In this document: piece by piece, positions 1 through 6,848 of the stretch
How the letters are laid out: each line of letters begins with the position of its first letter
How positions within the stretch are numbered: position 1 is the first letter of the stretch
Assembly: GCA_035529175.1 (NCBI GenBank)
Contig: DATKXG010000241.1
Coordinates: forward strand, 1-13,823
Reading direction: 5' to 3'
From: Sva-07 sp035529175
Lineage (GTDB): Bacteria; Actinomycetota; Acidimicrobiia; Acidimicrobiales; Ilumatobacteraceae
DNA: 13,823 bases
Notes under the pieces: model-generated
Seen by the model: the letters and a program-made list of their open reading frames with translations, nothing else
What the model was told of the DNA's origin: nothing
The model's database searches: none
Translations under genes and position numbers: made by a program

Positions 1-390
1 CGCAGTCGCCAGCAGGGTGGCGATGACAGTGGCGATCAGGGCGACGAGCAGCGCGGCCCAGAAGGAGTCGAGGCGGACGCCCGGGAGGTCGCCGAGCACC
101 AGCCAGGTGAGCAGGGCGTTCACCGCCAGGTTGGCCAGGCCGAGCGTGTACACCGAGAGCGGTACCAGCACGACCGCGAGCGCAGGCCAGACGAGCGCGT
201 TGAAGAGTCCCATCACGAGACCGGCCAAGAGGGCGTCGCGGAACCGAGCGATCTCGAAGTTGGGCAGCAACCACGACGTGATCATCAACGCCACTGCGAC
301 CACCACCGTGATCGAGAGGGTTCGCCCGACGAGCTGGGCGGCGGTGGGCCGTTGGGCGGCGGGCCGCAACGTTCGGGTTTCGGAGCTCAT
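1..390 (-). CDS. Phage holin family IV-like four-helix membrane protein, partial (C-terminus beyond window)
   Basis: Reading the minus strand from the ATG at 390 gives 130 residues with no stop before the window edge. After a polar N-terminus (about residues 1-22) there are four hydrophobic segments near 24-44, 54-76, 78-100 and 110-130. The core NALVWPALAVVLVPLSVYTL, followed by GLANLAVNALL, is typical of the Phage_holin_4_2 (PF04020-like) family of small actinobacterial membrane proteins. In actinobacteria this domain occurs alone or fused to a phosphodiesterase/nucleotide-pyrophosphatase domain, and the truncation hides which applies here. The gene starts 46 bases after the stop of the upstream flippase-like gene on the same strand, so the two are probably co-transcribed. 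No good ribosome site precedes the ATG. An in-frame GTG at 426 is an alternative start. The holin name reflects family similarity only; there are no phage genes nearby. Confidence 0.8.
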   Translation of the reverse strand, partial: MSSETRTLRPAAQRPTAAQLVGRTLSITVVVAVALMITSWLLPNFEIARFRDALLAGLVMGLFNALVWPALAVVLVPLSVYTLGLANLAVNALLTWLVLGDLPGVRLDSFWAALLVALIATVIATLLATA

Positions 391-436
391 CGGGGGAGTC
401 CGCTGCTGATCTCGGTCGCCTGGCACGTTCCCACGC

Positions 437-2875
437 TCACAGGTAGTCGTGGTTGGTCAGCCAGCGCAGGCTCACGTAGCCCCACAGCGGTGGGAGGTAG
501 TAGCTCACCAGTCGGTAGATCAGCACCCCGGAGACGGCGACGTCAGGGTCGACTCCGATTGCGGTGAGCCCGGCGGTCATACCGGCCTCGGCCACGCCGA
601 CACCGCCCGGGATGGGCATCAACCCGGCGAAGAGCGACACGGTGACGTTGATGAAGATCGCTTCACCGAGGCTGATCGACCCGCCGACGGCGAGAACACA
701 CATGGCGAACCCGGCGCCGTAGAGGATCTCCGTTCCGAGTGCGCCTCCGAACCCCAGCGCGGCCGACTTCGGGTTCTTCAGTATCTCGAGCGCATCGCCG
801 ATCTGCGCCAGCGGCTTGCGGAGCTTGTCTTCGGCCTTGTGCCGCCACTTCGGTACGAGTGCGACGACGATGCCGACTCCGATGAAGATCACGATCGCCA
901 TCCCGAGCAGCTTGAGGACGTCTCCGCCGCCTTGCATCTCGGAGAAGTCGATGCTGCCTGCTCCGATGACGATCGTCAGGATGACAAGGACGGCCTGGGC
1001 GATGAACCCGAGGAACCCGGTGATGGCGCCGGTCGTCGTCGACGTGACCGCGCTGATGCCGAACTTCTCGAAGTATCGGGCGTTGGTGGCGATGCGGCCG
1101 GCTGCCGACGGCACGGCGATGTTGACGAAGCCGATCGCGAACTGCTCCACGGTCGTGACCCCGACCGGGACCGGCTTCGGTGAGACCGCACCGAGGGCGA
1201 CGGCGTCGCTCCAGTTGGTGGCAGCTGCGAAGAAGAGGCCGAGCAGGATGAGGCTCCAGCGGGCGTCGACCAGCGTGTTCCAGATCGTGTCGAACCCGAC
1301 GTCGGCGAGACCGCCGATGATCGTGTAGACCGCGAATCCGATGAAGACGAGCATCAGGACGCTCTTCCACGTCACGCGGGTCAACTGCGTCGGTTCGGGA
1401 ACCTTGACATCGAGGGCGGCTGCGGTCTGCTTGCGCAGGTCCTTGATCTTCAGCTTCTGCTTTTTGACGTTGCTGCGCAGCCGTGCGTTCAGCGCGGCGG
1501 TCTGGAGCAGCGGGAGCATTTCCTTGAGCGCGTGGTCACCCTTGGCCCGGCGGGCTGCTGCGATCGCGCGATCGGCGCCCACGCCCATCGTCGTCATCAC
1601 GAGCATCGCCGCGACATCCTGCTGTATCTGGTCGCCCGTCGGGTGAATCGCTGCGTCGGCGAAACCCATCAGCTCCACATTCCCCGCCGAGTCGAACCAG
1701 AAGTGGACCGCGTCGATCGACCCGTGGCTGATGTCGGCCTGGTGGAGCTTGTGGAGCTGCTGCCAGAGTTCGTCGAGGAGCGCGTCGTCGACGTCGTCGA
1801 GCGACACGTCGGCCAGGGTGTGATCGAACAGGTCGGTGACCATCATTGCGTCGTCGAGTGACGTCATCCCGACTGCGGCCAGCGCAGGCACCGAGACACC
1901 CTTCTGATCGGCCAGGAGCAGTGCCAGCGATTCGTGCTCCACCTCCTGGCGGCGATCGGACCCGTACTGCGACCCCTGGTCCTGATACCACGCCTCCTTC
2001 CACAACCGGGTCCAGCGGCGCGTGCTCCAGGAGTCGCGCCCGAGCATGTAGACGAACAGTGACCGACCGTCGGTCGAGTCTCCCGAGAGGATGTTCGATC
2101 CCTCGGGCTGCTTGTCGAAGTAGGTCAAGGTGTCCATCTCGACACCCAGATCGGCCAGACCCTCCCTGACGCGGTTGGTCGACGGCAGCCCGGCCGAGGT
2201 GCCGAAGGCGTACCGGGTGATCGCCGCCGCGAACAGCCCGACGAGCAACCCACCGAGCGCGTCGCTGAACGTCGTCACCGCGCCGAAAATCGATGCCACG
2301 CCCGCCGCAAGGACGAACGTCCAGCCCAGCTTGCGCATCGGCGCTGTCAGCCACGGTGATGCCGCTGCCTGGATCGCGGTCGCCGTCGTCACGAAGAAGG
2401 CGGGGAACGTGTTGCGCGTCTCGTTCAAGTCGAGGAACGCGAACTCCGGCCACCGATTGTCGATCAGCTGGGTCAGGATGAGGACGATCACGACGGCGAA
2501 CAGTGCCGCCAGGACCATGTCGCGCAACACGTCCAGCCGACCCTTGGCGAAGAGCCCGACACCGATCAGCAGACCGACGCCGTACAACACGCCGACCCCA
2601 TAGGCGGCCTGTGCGAGCCAGAGCAGCCAACCGGGCAGGCTGCCCACGAATTCGAGTGTCGAGTCGTCGAGCGTCGATCCATTGCCGGCGACGACCAGGA
2701 GCACGGCCGTCAAGGCCGCCGCGAACCCAGCCGACATCAGGTCCGTCGTCCACCGCACGCGCGGCGCGTCAGACGGAGCCGCGAACACTTGGACCCCGGC
2801 GGAGCGCTTGCCGGTGCCGGGCGAATCGTCAGCTGGACCGTCCGACCTTGTCACAGGATCATCGGTCGTCGTCAT
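437..2875 (-). CDS. Flippase-like membrane protein with PAP2-like N-terminus and degenerate kinase domain (paralogue A)
   Basis: An 812-residue protein in three parts. Residues about 45-225 are multi-helix membrane segments resembling a PAP2 phosphatase core, but FPSGH is replaced by FPAFF (157-161) and the last motif reads FSDALGGLLVG (203-213) without the histidine. Residues about 240-470 form a soluble kinase-like domain with EVEHESLALL (helix C-like, 311-320), HGS (384-386) where kinases have HGD/HRD, and GFA (404-406) where DFG is expected. The beta-3 lysine position appears to be Tyr276. Residues about 500-812 are a flippase-like lysylphosphatidylglycerol-synthase TM domain (PF03706-like), ending with PIPGGVGVAEAG and YRLVSYYLPP. 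All catalytic kinase positions look lost. No MprF aminoacyl-transferase domain is present. The start is placed at ATG 2875, where similarity to paralogue B begins (GTG 2878 is also possible); the open frame to 3250 would overrun the divergent promoter region. The likely role is lipid translocation or envelope maintenance, by inference. Confidence 0.85.
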   Translation of the reverse strand: MTTTDDPVTRSDGPADDSPGTGKRSAGVQVFAAPSDAPRVRWTTDLMSAGFAAALTAVLLVVAGNGSTLDDSTLEFVGSLPGWLLWLAQAAYGVGVLYGVGLLIGVGLFAKGRLDVLRDMVLAALFAVVIVLILTQLIDNRWPEFAFLDLNETRNTFPAFFVTTATAIQAAASPWLTAPMRKLGWTFVLAAGVASIFGAVTTFSDALGGLLVGLFAAAITRYAFGTSAGLPSTNRVREGLADLGVEMDTLTYFDKQPEGSNILSGDSTDGRSLFVYMLGRDSWSTRRWTRLWKEAWYQDQGSQYGSDRRQEVEHESLALLLADQKGVSVPALAAVGMTSLDDAMMVTDLFDHTLADVSLDDVDDALLDELWQQLHKLHQADISHGSIDAVHFWFDSAGNVELMGFADAAIHPTGDQIQQDVAAMLVMTTMGVGADRAIAAARRAKGDHALKEMLPLLQTAALNARLRSNVKKQKLKIKDLRKQTAAALDVKVPEPTQLTRVTWKSVLMLVFIGFAVYTIIGGLADVGFDTIWNTLVDARWSLILLGLFFAAATNWSDAVALGAVSPKPVPVGVTTVEQFAIGFVNIAVPSAAGRIATNARYFEKFGISAVTSTTTGAITGFLGFIAQAVLVILTIVIGAGSIDFSEMQGGGDVLKLLGMAIVIFIGVGIVVALVPKWRHKAEDKLRKPLAQIGDALEILKNPKSAALGFGGALGTEILYGAGFAMCVLAVGGSISLGEAIFINVTVSLFAGLMPIPGGVGVAEAGMTAGLTAIGVDPDVAVSGVLIYRLVSYYLPPLWGYVSLRWLTNHDYL

Positions 2876-3021
2876 CACAGGCTCGCTCTCGGTCGATCTC
2901 GCGTGGTCTCCACTGGCGTTGATTCTCCACCGACGTCGGATCGCCTGGTAGCGCCAAAATGGTTCCCAGGTGGAGCCCCCGGGGGCGACGAGTCCGATCT
3001 GCTCCGCCGGGTCTCCCTTTC

Positions 3022-3035
3022 GGGGCTGGCGGTAC
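3022..3035 (+). promoter_or_regulatory. GGGGCT box upstream of the DUF2252 gene
   Basis: GGGGCTGGCGGTAC begins 80 bases before the ATG at 3102. It shares GGGGCTNNCG with the elements upstream of 4932 and 6849. It is preceded by CTCCCTTTC, giving a short CCC-TTTC-GGG dyad like those at 6760 and 8482. This is a proposed operator for a shared regulator, recognised by recurrence within this window only. Confidence 0.4.
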
Positions 3036-3090
3036 TCGTCCGCGAAGCACATGCTCGAAGAGCAGGCCGCTCCTGCCCGCAATCCACCTT

Positions 3091-3095
3091 GGAGG
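3091..3095 (+). promoter_or_regulatory. Ribosome binding site fixing the DUF2252 start
   Basis: GGAGG ends six bases before the ATG at 3102. This ideal spacing decides against the longer in-frame start at 2970, which has no such site and would add 44 low-complexity residues unlike the family. Confidence 0.8.
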
Positions 3096-3101
3096 CCCCA
3101 G

Positions 3102-4490
3102 ATGACGTCACCGTCGAGTTCCGCCCACGACCACCTCACCGTCGACGAGCGTCGCGAGTTGGGGCGTGAGGCCCGCAAGCGGGTGCCGCGGTCGAGCCAT
3201 GCCGACTGGTCGCCCCCACCGGATCGGGCTGATCCGGTCGATGTGCTCACCGCTCAGGATGCAACCCGCTTGCAGTCACTCGTGCCGATCCGGCACGGGC
3301 GGATGTCGGTGTCGCCGTTCACCTTCTATCGGGGAGCGGCCGCGATCATGGCCGGCGACCTTGCCTCCACCTCTGCGTCAGGGATCGATGCACAGCTCTG
3401 CGGCGATGCTCACCTGTCCAACTACGGCGCCTTCGCCTCGGCCGAGCGAAACCTGGTGTTCGACGTCAACGATTTCGACGAGACGCTTCCGGGGCCGTGG
3501 GAGTGGGACGTCAAGCGGCTGGCGACGAGTTTCGCGCTGGCAGGCCGCTCGAACGGCTTCAAGCGGGAACAGACCGCCGACGCCGTCACGAAGTCGGTGG
3601 CCTCCTACCGCACGGCGATGGCCGAGTTCGCGCAGCGCGCAACGCTCGACGTCTGGTACGCGGAGCTGTCGGTCGACCGGCTCGAGGCAGCAATCACCAA
3701 GAAGAGCGATCGCAAACGGGTCTCCAAGAGTGCTGCGAAGGCGCGTTCCAAGACGAGCCTGAAGGCGATGGCCAAATTGACCGAGCGGGCCGATGGTGTG
3801 CTCCGGATCGCCAGCAGTCCGCCGCTGATCGTTCCCTTGCGGGACCTGGCCGGCGAGAACGCCGACGAACTCGATCACCAGGTGCGGCACAGCTGGGAGC
3901 TCTATCGCGAGTCGATTTCGGACGATCTCCACATGCTGCTCGGGCGCTACCGGCTGGTCGACATTGCGGTCAAGGTGGTCGGTGTCGGCAGTGTCGGGAC
4001 TCGGTGCATGTTGGTGTTGTTGGCGGGTCGGGACGACGACGATCCGCTGTTCCTGCAGATCAAGGAGGCCGAGACGTCGGTCCTGGAAGCCCGGCTTGGG
4101 CCCAGCAACTACGACTCTCCCGGCGAGCGCGTGGTGCGGGGCCAGCGGCTGATCCAAGCATCGGGCGACATCTTCCTGGGGTGGTCGAGTTCTCAGGCCG
4201 GTCACCACTACTACTGGCGACAGTTCCACGACATGAAGGGCTCAGCCGAGGTCGAGACGATGAGCGCTCGGCGGCTCGGCTTGTACGCGACGGTCTGCGG
4301 GTGGACGCTGGCCCATGCGCACGCGCGTTCCAGCGATCCGATCGCGATCAGCGGGTACCTCGGAAAGGGCTCCTCGTTCGATCGAGCCGTCACGCACTTC
4401 GCGTTCACCTACGCCGACCAGAACGATCTCGACTTCGCCTCGATGCGCAGCGCGATCGACGACGGCCGCATCACCGCGACGCCTGGTTGA
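3102..4490 (+). CDS. DUF2252 family protein (kinase-like fold)
   Basis: A 462-residue soluble protein with the hallmarks of DUF2252 (COG4320-like): MSVSPFTFYRGAAAIMAGDL (68-87), CGDAHLSNYG (100-109), FDVNDFDET (120-128), WEWDVKRLATSF (133-144), LFLQIKEA (316-323) and a C-terminal FAFTYADQNDLDF. GDAHLSN resembles the aminoglycoside-phosphotransferase catalytic loop, and NDFDE resembles the metal-binding DFG/DxD. A glycine-rich VGVGSVG (293-299) followed by the IKEA lysine (Lys321) resembles a kinase nucleotide-binding lobe, but it lies after the catalytic loop rather than before it. The substrate is unknown. The family is common in actinobacteria, often beside stress genes. The gene stands alone on the plus strand, divergent from the flippase-like gene, and probably has its own promoter in the 226-base spacer. 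A phosphotransferase role is inferred from motifs. Confidence 0.9.
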   Translation: MTSPSSSAHDHLTVDERRELGREARKRVPRSSHADWSPPPDRADPVDVLTAQDATRLQSLVPIRHGRMSVSPFTFYRGAAAIMAGDLASTSASGIDAQLCGDAHLSNYGAFASAERNLVFDVNDFDETLPGPWEWDVKRLATSFALAGRSNGFKREQTADAVTKSVASYRTAMAEFAQRATLDVWYAELSVDRLEAAITKKSDRKRVSKSAAKARSKTSLKAMAKLTERADGVLRIASSPPLIVPLRDLAGENADELDHQVRHSWELYRESISDDLHMLLGRYRLVDIAVKVVGVGSVGTRCMLVLLAGRDDDDPLFLQIKEAETSVLEARLGPSNYDSPGERVVRGQRLIQASGDIFLGWSSSQAGHHYYWRQFHDMKGSAEVETMSARRLGLYATVCGWTLAHAHARSSDPIAISGYLGKGSSFDRAVTHFAFTYADQNDLDFASMRSAIDDGRITATPG

Positions 4491-4500
4491 CGCGCCCGCC

Positions 4501-4519
4501 GGACGTGAGCACGGCGTCC
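4501..4519 (+). terminator. Weak stem-loop after the DUF2252 gene
   Basis: GGACG (4501-4505) can pair with CGTCC (4515-4519) around a nine-base loop, starting ten bases after the stop at 4490. There is no T-tract. It is a possible factor-independent terminator of the GC-rich type, but a five-pair stem is weak. The remainder of 4520-4622 shows no gene or other structure that I can support. Confidence 0.25.
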
Positions 4520-4622
4520 ACCCTCGCTGCCCATCGGCGCGAGTCCGAACACTCGAATCCAAGCGGGTACACACGAGTCACGCGATGAACGGAAGCTCGT
4601 TACGTACTGCTCGATTTCGTCG

Positions 4623-4712
4623 TCAGCCGCTCATCTCGACAATGTCGTCGGGGATCCAGGTCTTGTCGAAGTAGGGCGCCAGGGGTCCGTAGAACCGGAA
4701 CAGCGTGAACCA
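4623..4712 (-). pseudogene. C-terminal remnant of a DUF1254/DUF1214 protein
   Basis: On the minus strand, 29 codons from 4712 down to a TGA at 4623-4625 encode WFTLFRFYGPLAPYFDKTW followed by IPDDIVEMSG. This is the characteristic C-terminus of DUF1214 domains (aromatic-rich FRFYGP, then FDKTW). The frame remains open further upstream, but the preceding residues (proline, serine and then arginine-rich sequence) bear no resemblance to the family. Homology stops abruptly at 4712, where an oppositely oriented remnant begins. About 95% of a usual 450-490 residue protein is missing, so it is a relic, not a functional gene. It differs from the tail of the intact gene at 4932, so it came from another paralogue. 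Confidence 0.75.
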
Positions 4713-4804
4713 AGGGCTTCTTCCTCGTCTTCCGCTTCTACGGGCCCACCGAGAGCTACATCGACAAGACGTGGGTTCTGAACGACCTCGACCTGGTCGA
4801 CTGA
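4712..4804 (+). pseudogene. C-terminal remnant of a second DUF1254/DUF1214 protein, inverted relative to the first
   Basis: On the plus strand, 30 codons from AAG at 4712 to a TGA at 4802-4804 encode KGFFLVFRFYGPTESYIDKT followed by WVLNDLDLVD, again a DUF1214 C-terminal tail. The frame is blocked just upstream by a TGA at 4706-4708, and no start codon or ribosome site fits, so this is a relic. It aligns with the minus-strand remnant (FRFYGP and DKTW are identical), and both begin at the same conserved KG(W/F)F position. The intact DUF1254 gene starts 127 bases downstream in the same orientation, which is consistent with an ancestral tandem array of such genes. Confidence 0.75.
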
Positions 4805-4859
4805 CCGAACGGCGGACGAATGGCACCGCCCCCGGGATGCCCCCCGAGGGGTCCGTGAT

Positions 4860-4873
4860 GGGGCTATCGGACC
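4860..4873 (+). promoter_or_regulatory. GGGGCT box upstream of the DUF1254 gene
   Basis: GGGGCTATCGGACC starts 72 bases before the ATG at 4932. It is an imperfect dyad (GGNNC...GNNCC) that loosely resembles the DosR-type GGGACT...AGTCCC box at the outer G and C positions. It is one of the recurrent GGGGCT elements found ahead of the first gene of each plus-strand unit here. It is a proposed operator. Confidence 0.4.
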
Positions 4874-4931
4874 GACCAGAAGCGTCTCACAGTGGTTCTT
4901 GACCCAACCCCAGAAGAAGAGGATGCCAACG

Positions 4932-6380
4932 ATGACTTCGACACCGAAACTGAAGATGACCACCGACCTGCCCGCGTCGATCATGGCGCCGGACCATGTG
5001 GAGACGTCGATCGGTTCGCTCGACTACACCGACGGTGTCCCGGACGAGACAACGGTCGCAAACGTCTACGACTATCTCGATCGTGCGCGCGCGGTCGAGT
5101 CGTTCCTGGACTGCATCCCGGCCATGTCGATGTACTCGATCCGGGAGGGTCAACGGGCCTTCGGCCTCGACTCCAGCAACAAGATCGTCATCTATGACAA
5201 CTTGCTGGACTCCAAGGCCCTGTGGCTGACAGCGAACACCTCGACGATGTACGCGATGGGGTGGCTCGACATGAAGACCGATGGGCCGACGGTCATCGAG
5301 CTGCCGCCCGGGATGCTGGGCATTCTCGACGACGCGGCCTTTCTCTACATGACCGATCTGGGCATGGCTGGACCGGATCAGGGCAAGGGCGGCAAATTCC
5401 TGGTGTTGCCCCCCGGATACGACGGCGACGTGCCGGATGGCTACTTCGTCGTGCAGTCGAACACCTACGGCGCGTGGCTGTTCATGCGCGGGTACCTCGA
5501 CAAGGGGATCGAGGCCGCTTCAGCCAACATCCGTGACAACCTCAAGGTGTACCCGCTCGCGGCGGCAGCGAATCCGCCGGCGATGGAGTTCGTCAACGGG
5601 ACGGGCGAGGAGATCGACACGGTGCTCCCCAACGACGTCACGTTCTTCGAGAACGTGCATGCGGTCCTGCAAGATGAGCCGGCCGGGTTCCTCGGTGCGG
5701 AGATCGGCGGGCGGCTGGCCGCGATCGGTATCGAGAAGGACAAGCCATTCCCTACGGACGCACGGATGAAGGAGATCCTCGTCGACGCTGCCGCCATCGG
5801 CAACGCCGCAGCTCGGGCGATCAGCTACTTCCCACGCCATCCGGGGCTCTACACCTACGGCAAGGACAGCGGCTGGTGTCAGCCGATCATCGGCGGCTCC
5901 ACCACGTACATGGAGAACGGCGTGCGCGTCCTCGACGGGCGGGTGTTCTATCACTTCGGCTACATCTGCGTCTCGCCGGCGATGGCGAGCAAGGCCCCCG
6001 GCAAGGGGTCGGACTACACGATGGGGATGGTGGACGCGCAGGGCCAGCCGCTCGACGGCTCGAAGACGTACCGGCTGCATCTGCCGCCGGACATCCCGGT
6101 GAAGGATTTCTGGGCCTTGACGATGTACGACACGCAGACCCGCTGTCAGCTGCAGACCGACCAGCAGTTCCCAACCCTGGACAGCTACAAGGAAGGCATG
6201 AACACCAACCCCGACGGTTCGATCGATGTCTACTTCTCGGCTACTCCGCCGGCAGGCCAGGAAAACAACTGGCTGCAGACGATCCCCGGCAAGGGATGGT
6301 TCGTGGCGCTGCGGATGTACGGACCGCTGGAGTCGTGGCTCGACCAGAGCTGGCGCCCGAGCGAGATCGAACTCGTCTGA
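4932..6380 (+). CDS. DUF1254/DUF1214 domain-containing protein
   Basis: A 482-residue protein with the two-part architecture of this family. The DUF1254-type region is at about residues 45-190 (MYSIREGQRAFGL, YDNLLDSKALWLTANTSTMY, VIELPPGMLGILDDA). The DUF1214-type region is at about 365-475 (YRLHLPPDIPVKDFWALTMY, NPDGSIDVYF, GKGWFVALRMYGPLESWLDQ). No signal peptide is evident, although many relatives have one. The start at 4932 is preceded by AAGAGGA ending nine bases upstream. An ATG at 4923 sits too close to that site, and the frame to 4899 adds only a basic stub. The biochemical function is unknown. The channel gene follows 21 bases after its stop, so the two are probably one operon. Two relic tails of related genes lie immediately upstream, so this is the surviving copy of a once larger set. 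Confidence 0.9.
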   Translation: MTSTPKLKMTTDLPASIMAPDHVETSIGSLDYTDGVPDETTVANVYDYLDRARAVESFLDCIPAMSMYSIREGQRAFGLDSSNKIVIYDNLLDSKALWLTANTSTMYAMGWLDMKTDGPTVIELPPGMLGILDDAAFLYMTDLGMAGPDQGKGGKFLVLPPGYDGDVPDGYFVVQSNTYGAWLFMRGYLDKGIEAASANIRDNLKVYPLAAAANPPAMEFVNGTGEEIDTVLPNDVTFFENVHAVLQDEPAGFLGAEIGGRLAAIGIEKDKPFPTDARMKEILVDAAAIGNAAARAISYFPRHPGLYTYGKDSGWCQPIIGGSTTYMENGVRVLDGRVFYHFGYICVSPAMASKAPGKGSDYTMGMVDAQGQPLDGSKTYRLHLPPDIPVKDFWALTMYDTQTRCQLQTDQQFPTLDSYKEGMNTNPDGSIDVYFSATPPAGQENNWLQTIPGKGWFVALRMYGPLESWLDQSWRPSEIELV

Positions 6381-6401
6381 CGAGTCGGCCGATCTGGGGG
6401 C

Positions 6402-6755
6402 ATGGTGGACAGTTCCGCCCCGCCGAGCTCGGGTGCAACCGAAGTATGGGAGGCCTATGCGACCCGCATCGTCGGGGGGCTCAGCCTCTTCGTGCTCGGG
6501 CTCGGCACGGTCGTGTACCGCATCCTGGAGGACTGGAGCTGGGTCGACTCGTTCTATTTCAGCGCCGTAACGCTGACGACGGTGGGCTTCGGCGACCTCT
6601 CGCCGACGACGACCGTTTCGAAGCTCTTCACCGTCTTCTACATCTTCATCGGGATCTCGCTCATCGGTGCGCTCCTCAACGAGTTCCTGAAGCGTCATGC
6701 GCGCCGTGCGAGCGATCGCCTTCCCGAGAGCAAACCCAGCTCTGATGCCACCTGA
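6402..6755 (+). CDS. Two-transmembrane potassium channel (Ion_trans_2 type)
   Basis: A 117-residue minimal pore protein. Transmembrane helix 1 is at about residues 22-41. The pore helix and selectivity filter TLTTVGFGDLSP lie at 57-68 with the TTVGFGD signature at 59-65. Transmembrane helix 2 is at about 76-96, followed by a short basic tail (KRHARRASDR). Such subunits assemble as tetramers in the cytoplasmic membrane and conduct K+. There is no RCK/TrkA-N regulatory domain and no voltage sensor, so gating is not apparent from the sequence. The GFG filter instead of GYG is common in prokaryotic channels. The start ATG at 6402 is only one base from GGGGG, so initiation may rely on coupling to the DUF1254 gene that ends 21 bases earlier. 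GTG at 6405 is an alternative. Confidence 0.9.
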   Translation: MVDSSAPPSSGATEVWEAYATRIVGGLSLFVLGLGTVVYRILEDWSWVDSFYFSAVTLTTVGFGDLSPTTTVSKLFTVFYIFIGISLIGALLNEFLKRHARRASDRLPESKPSSDAT

Positions 6756-6848
6756 CCACCCCCTTGGCGGGGCTACCGAAGACCACGACCTCGATCGAGA
6801 ATCGAATCACGAGTCGGCACGTTGCCGTTGCGAACCAAGGAGATCCCA
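6756..6848 (+). promoter_or_regulatory. Promoter region of the AI-2E/DUF202 pair with a hairpin and GGGGCTA box
   Basis: This 93-base spacer contains CCCC-TTGGC-GGGG (6760-6772), a four-pair hairpin that could end the channel transcript. Its right arm is the start of GGGGCTACCGAAGACC (6769-6784), which begins 80 bases before the ATG at 6849. The 16-mer CCCCTTGGCGGGGCTA (6760-6775) matches 8483-8498 at 14 of 16 positions. AAGGAG (6837-6842), six bases before the ATG, is the ribosome site. Confidence 0.5.

Larger units (their letters stand above)
2876..3101. promoter_or_regulatory. Divergent intergenic promoter region
   Basis: These 226 bases separate the minus-strand flippase-like gene from the plus-strand DUF2252 gene, so both promoters must lie here. 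The region contains a GGGGCT element on the plus strand (3022-3027) and one on the minus strand (complement of 2974-2979). It also contains a GC-rich palindrome, GCCCCCGGGGGC (2975-2986), and a short inverted repeat, TGCTC-GAA-GAGCA (3052-3064). I cannot confidently place -35/-10 hexamers. Confidence 0.55.

Noticed and set aside
1..390. Prophage signal from the holin-like protein
   Set aside because: No endolysin, structural, integrase or attachment-site features are nearby; actinobacterial genomes carry this membrane family outside phages.
17..409. Plus-strand open frame at the left edge
   Set aside because: The opposite strand encodes a four-helix holin-IV-like protein over the same bases; the plus-strand translation is Ser/Arg/Thr-rich without recognisable features.
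3052..3064. Short inverted repeat TGCTC-GAA-GAGCA in the divergent spacer
   Set aside because: A five-pair stem is too short to claim as an operator and it does not recur elsewhere in the window.
2970..3101. N-terminal extension of DUF2252 by 44 codons
   Set aside because: There is no ribosome site at 2970, the composition is unlike the family, and GGAGG lies at ideal spacing before 3102.
2876..3250. N-terminal extension of the minus-strand flippase-like gene (open frame of 937 codons)
   Set aside because: The added 125 residues are low-complexity, have no counterpart in paralogue B, and would overlap the start of the oppositely transcribed DUF2252 gene, which has a clear ribosome site.
3497..4588. 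Plus-strand frame of 363 codons overlapping DUF2252
   Set aside because: It is out of frame with the conserved DUF2252 motifs and has an Arg/Gly-rich shadow composition.
4860..4873. Calling the GGGGCT boxes true DosR/DevR sites
   Set aside because: Only about 10 of 14 consensus positions match here and fewer at the other sites, and no DosR-type response regulator is in the window. They are kept as an unnamed shared element.
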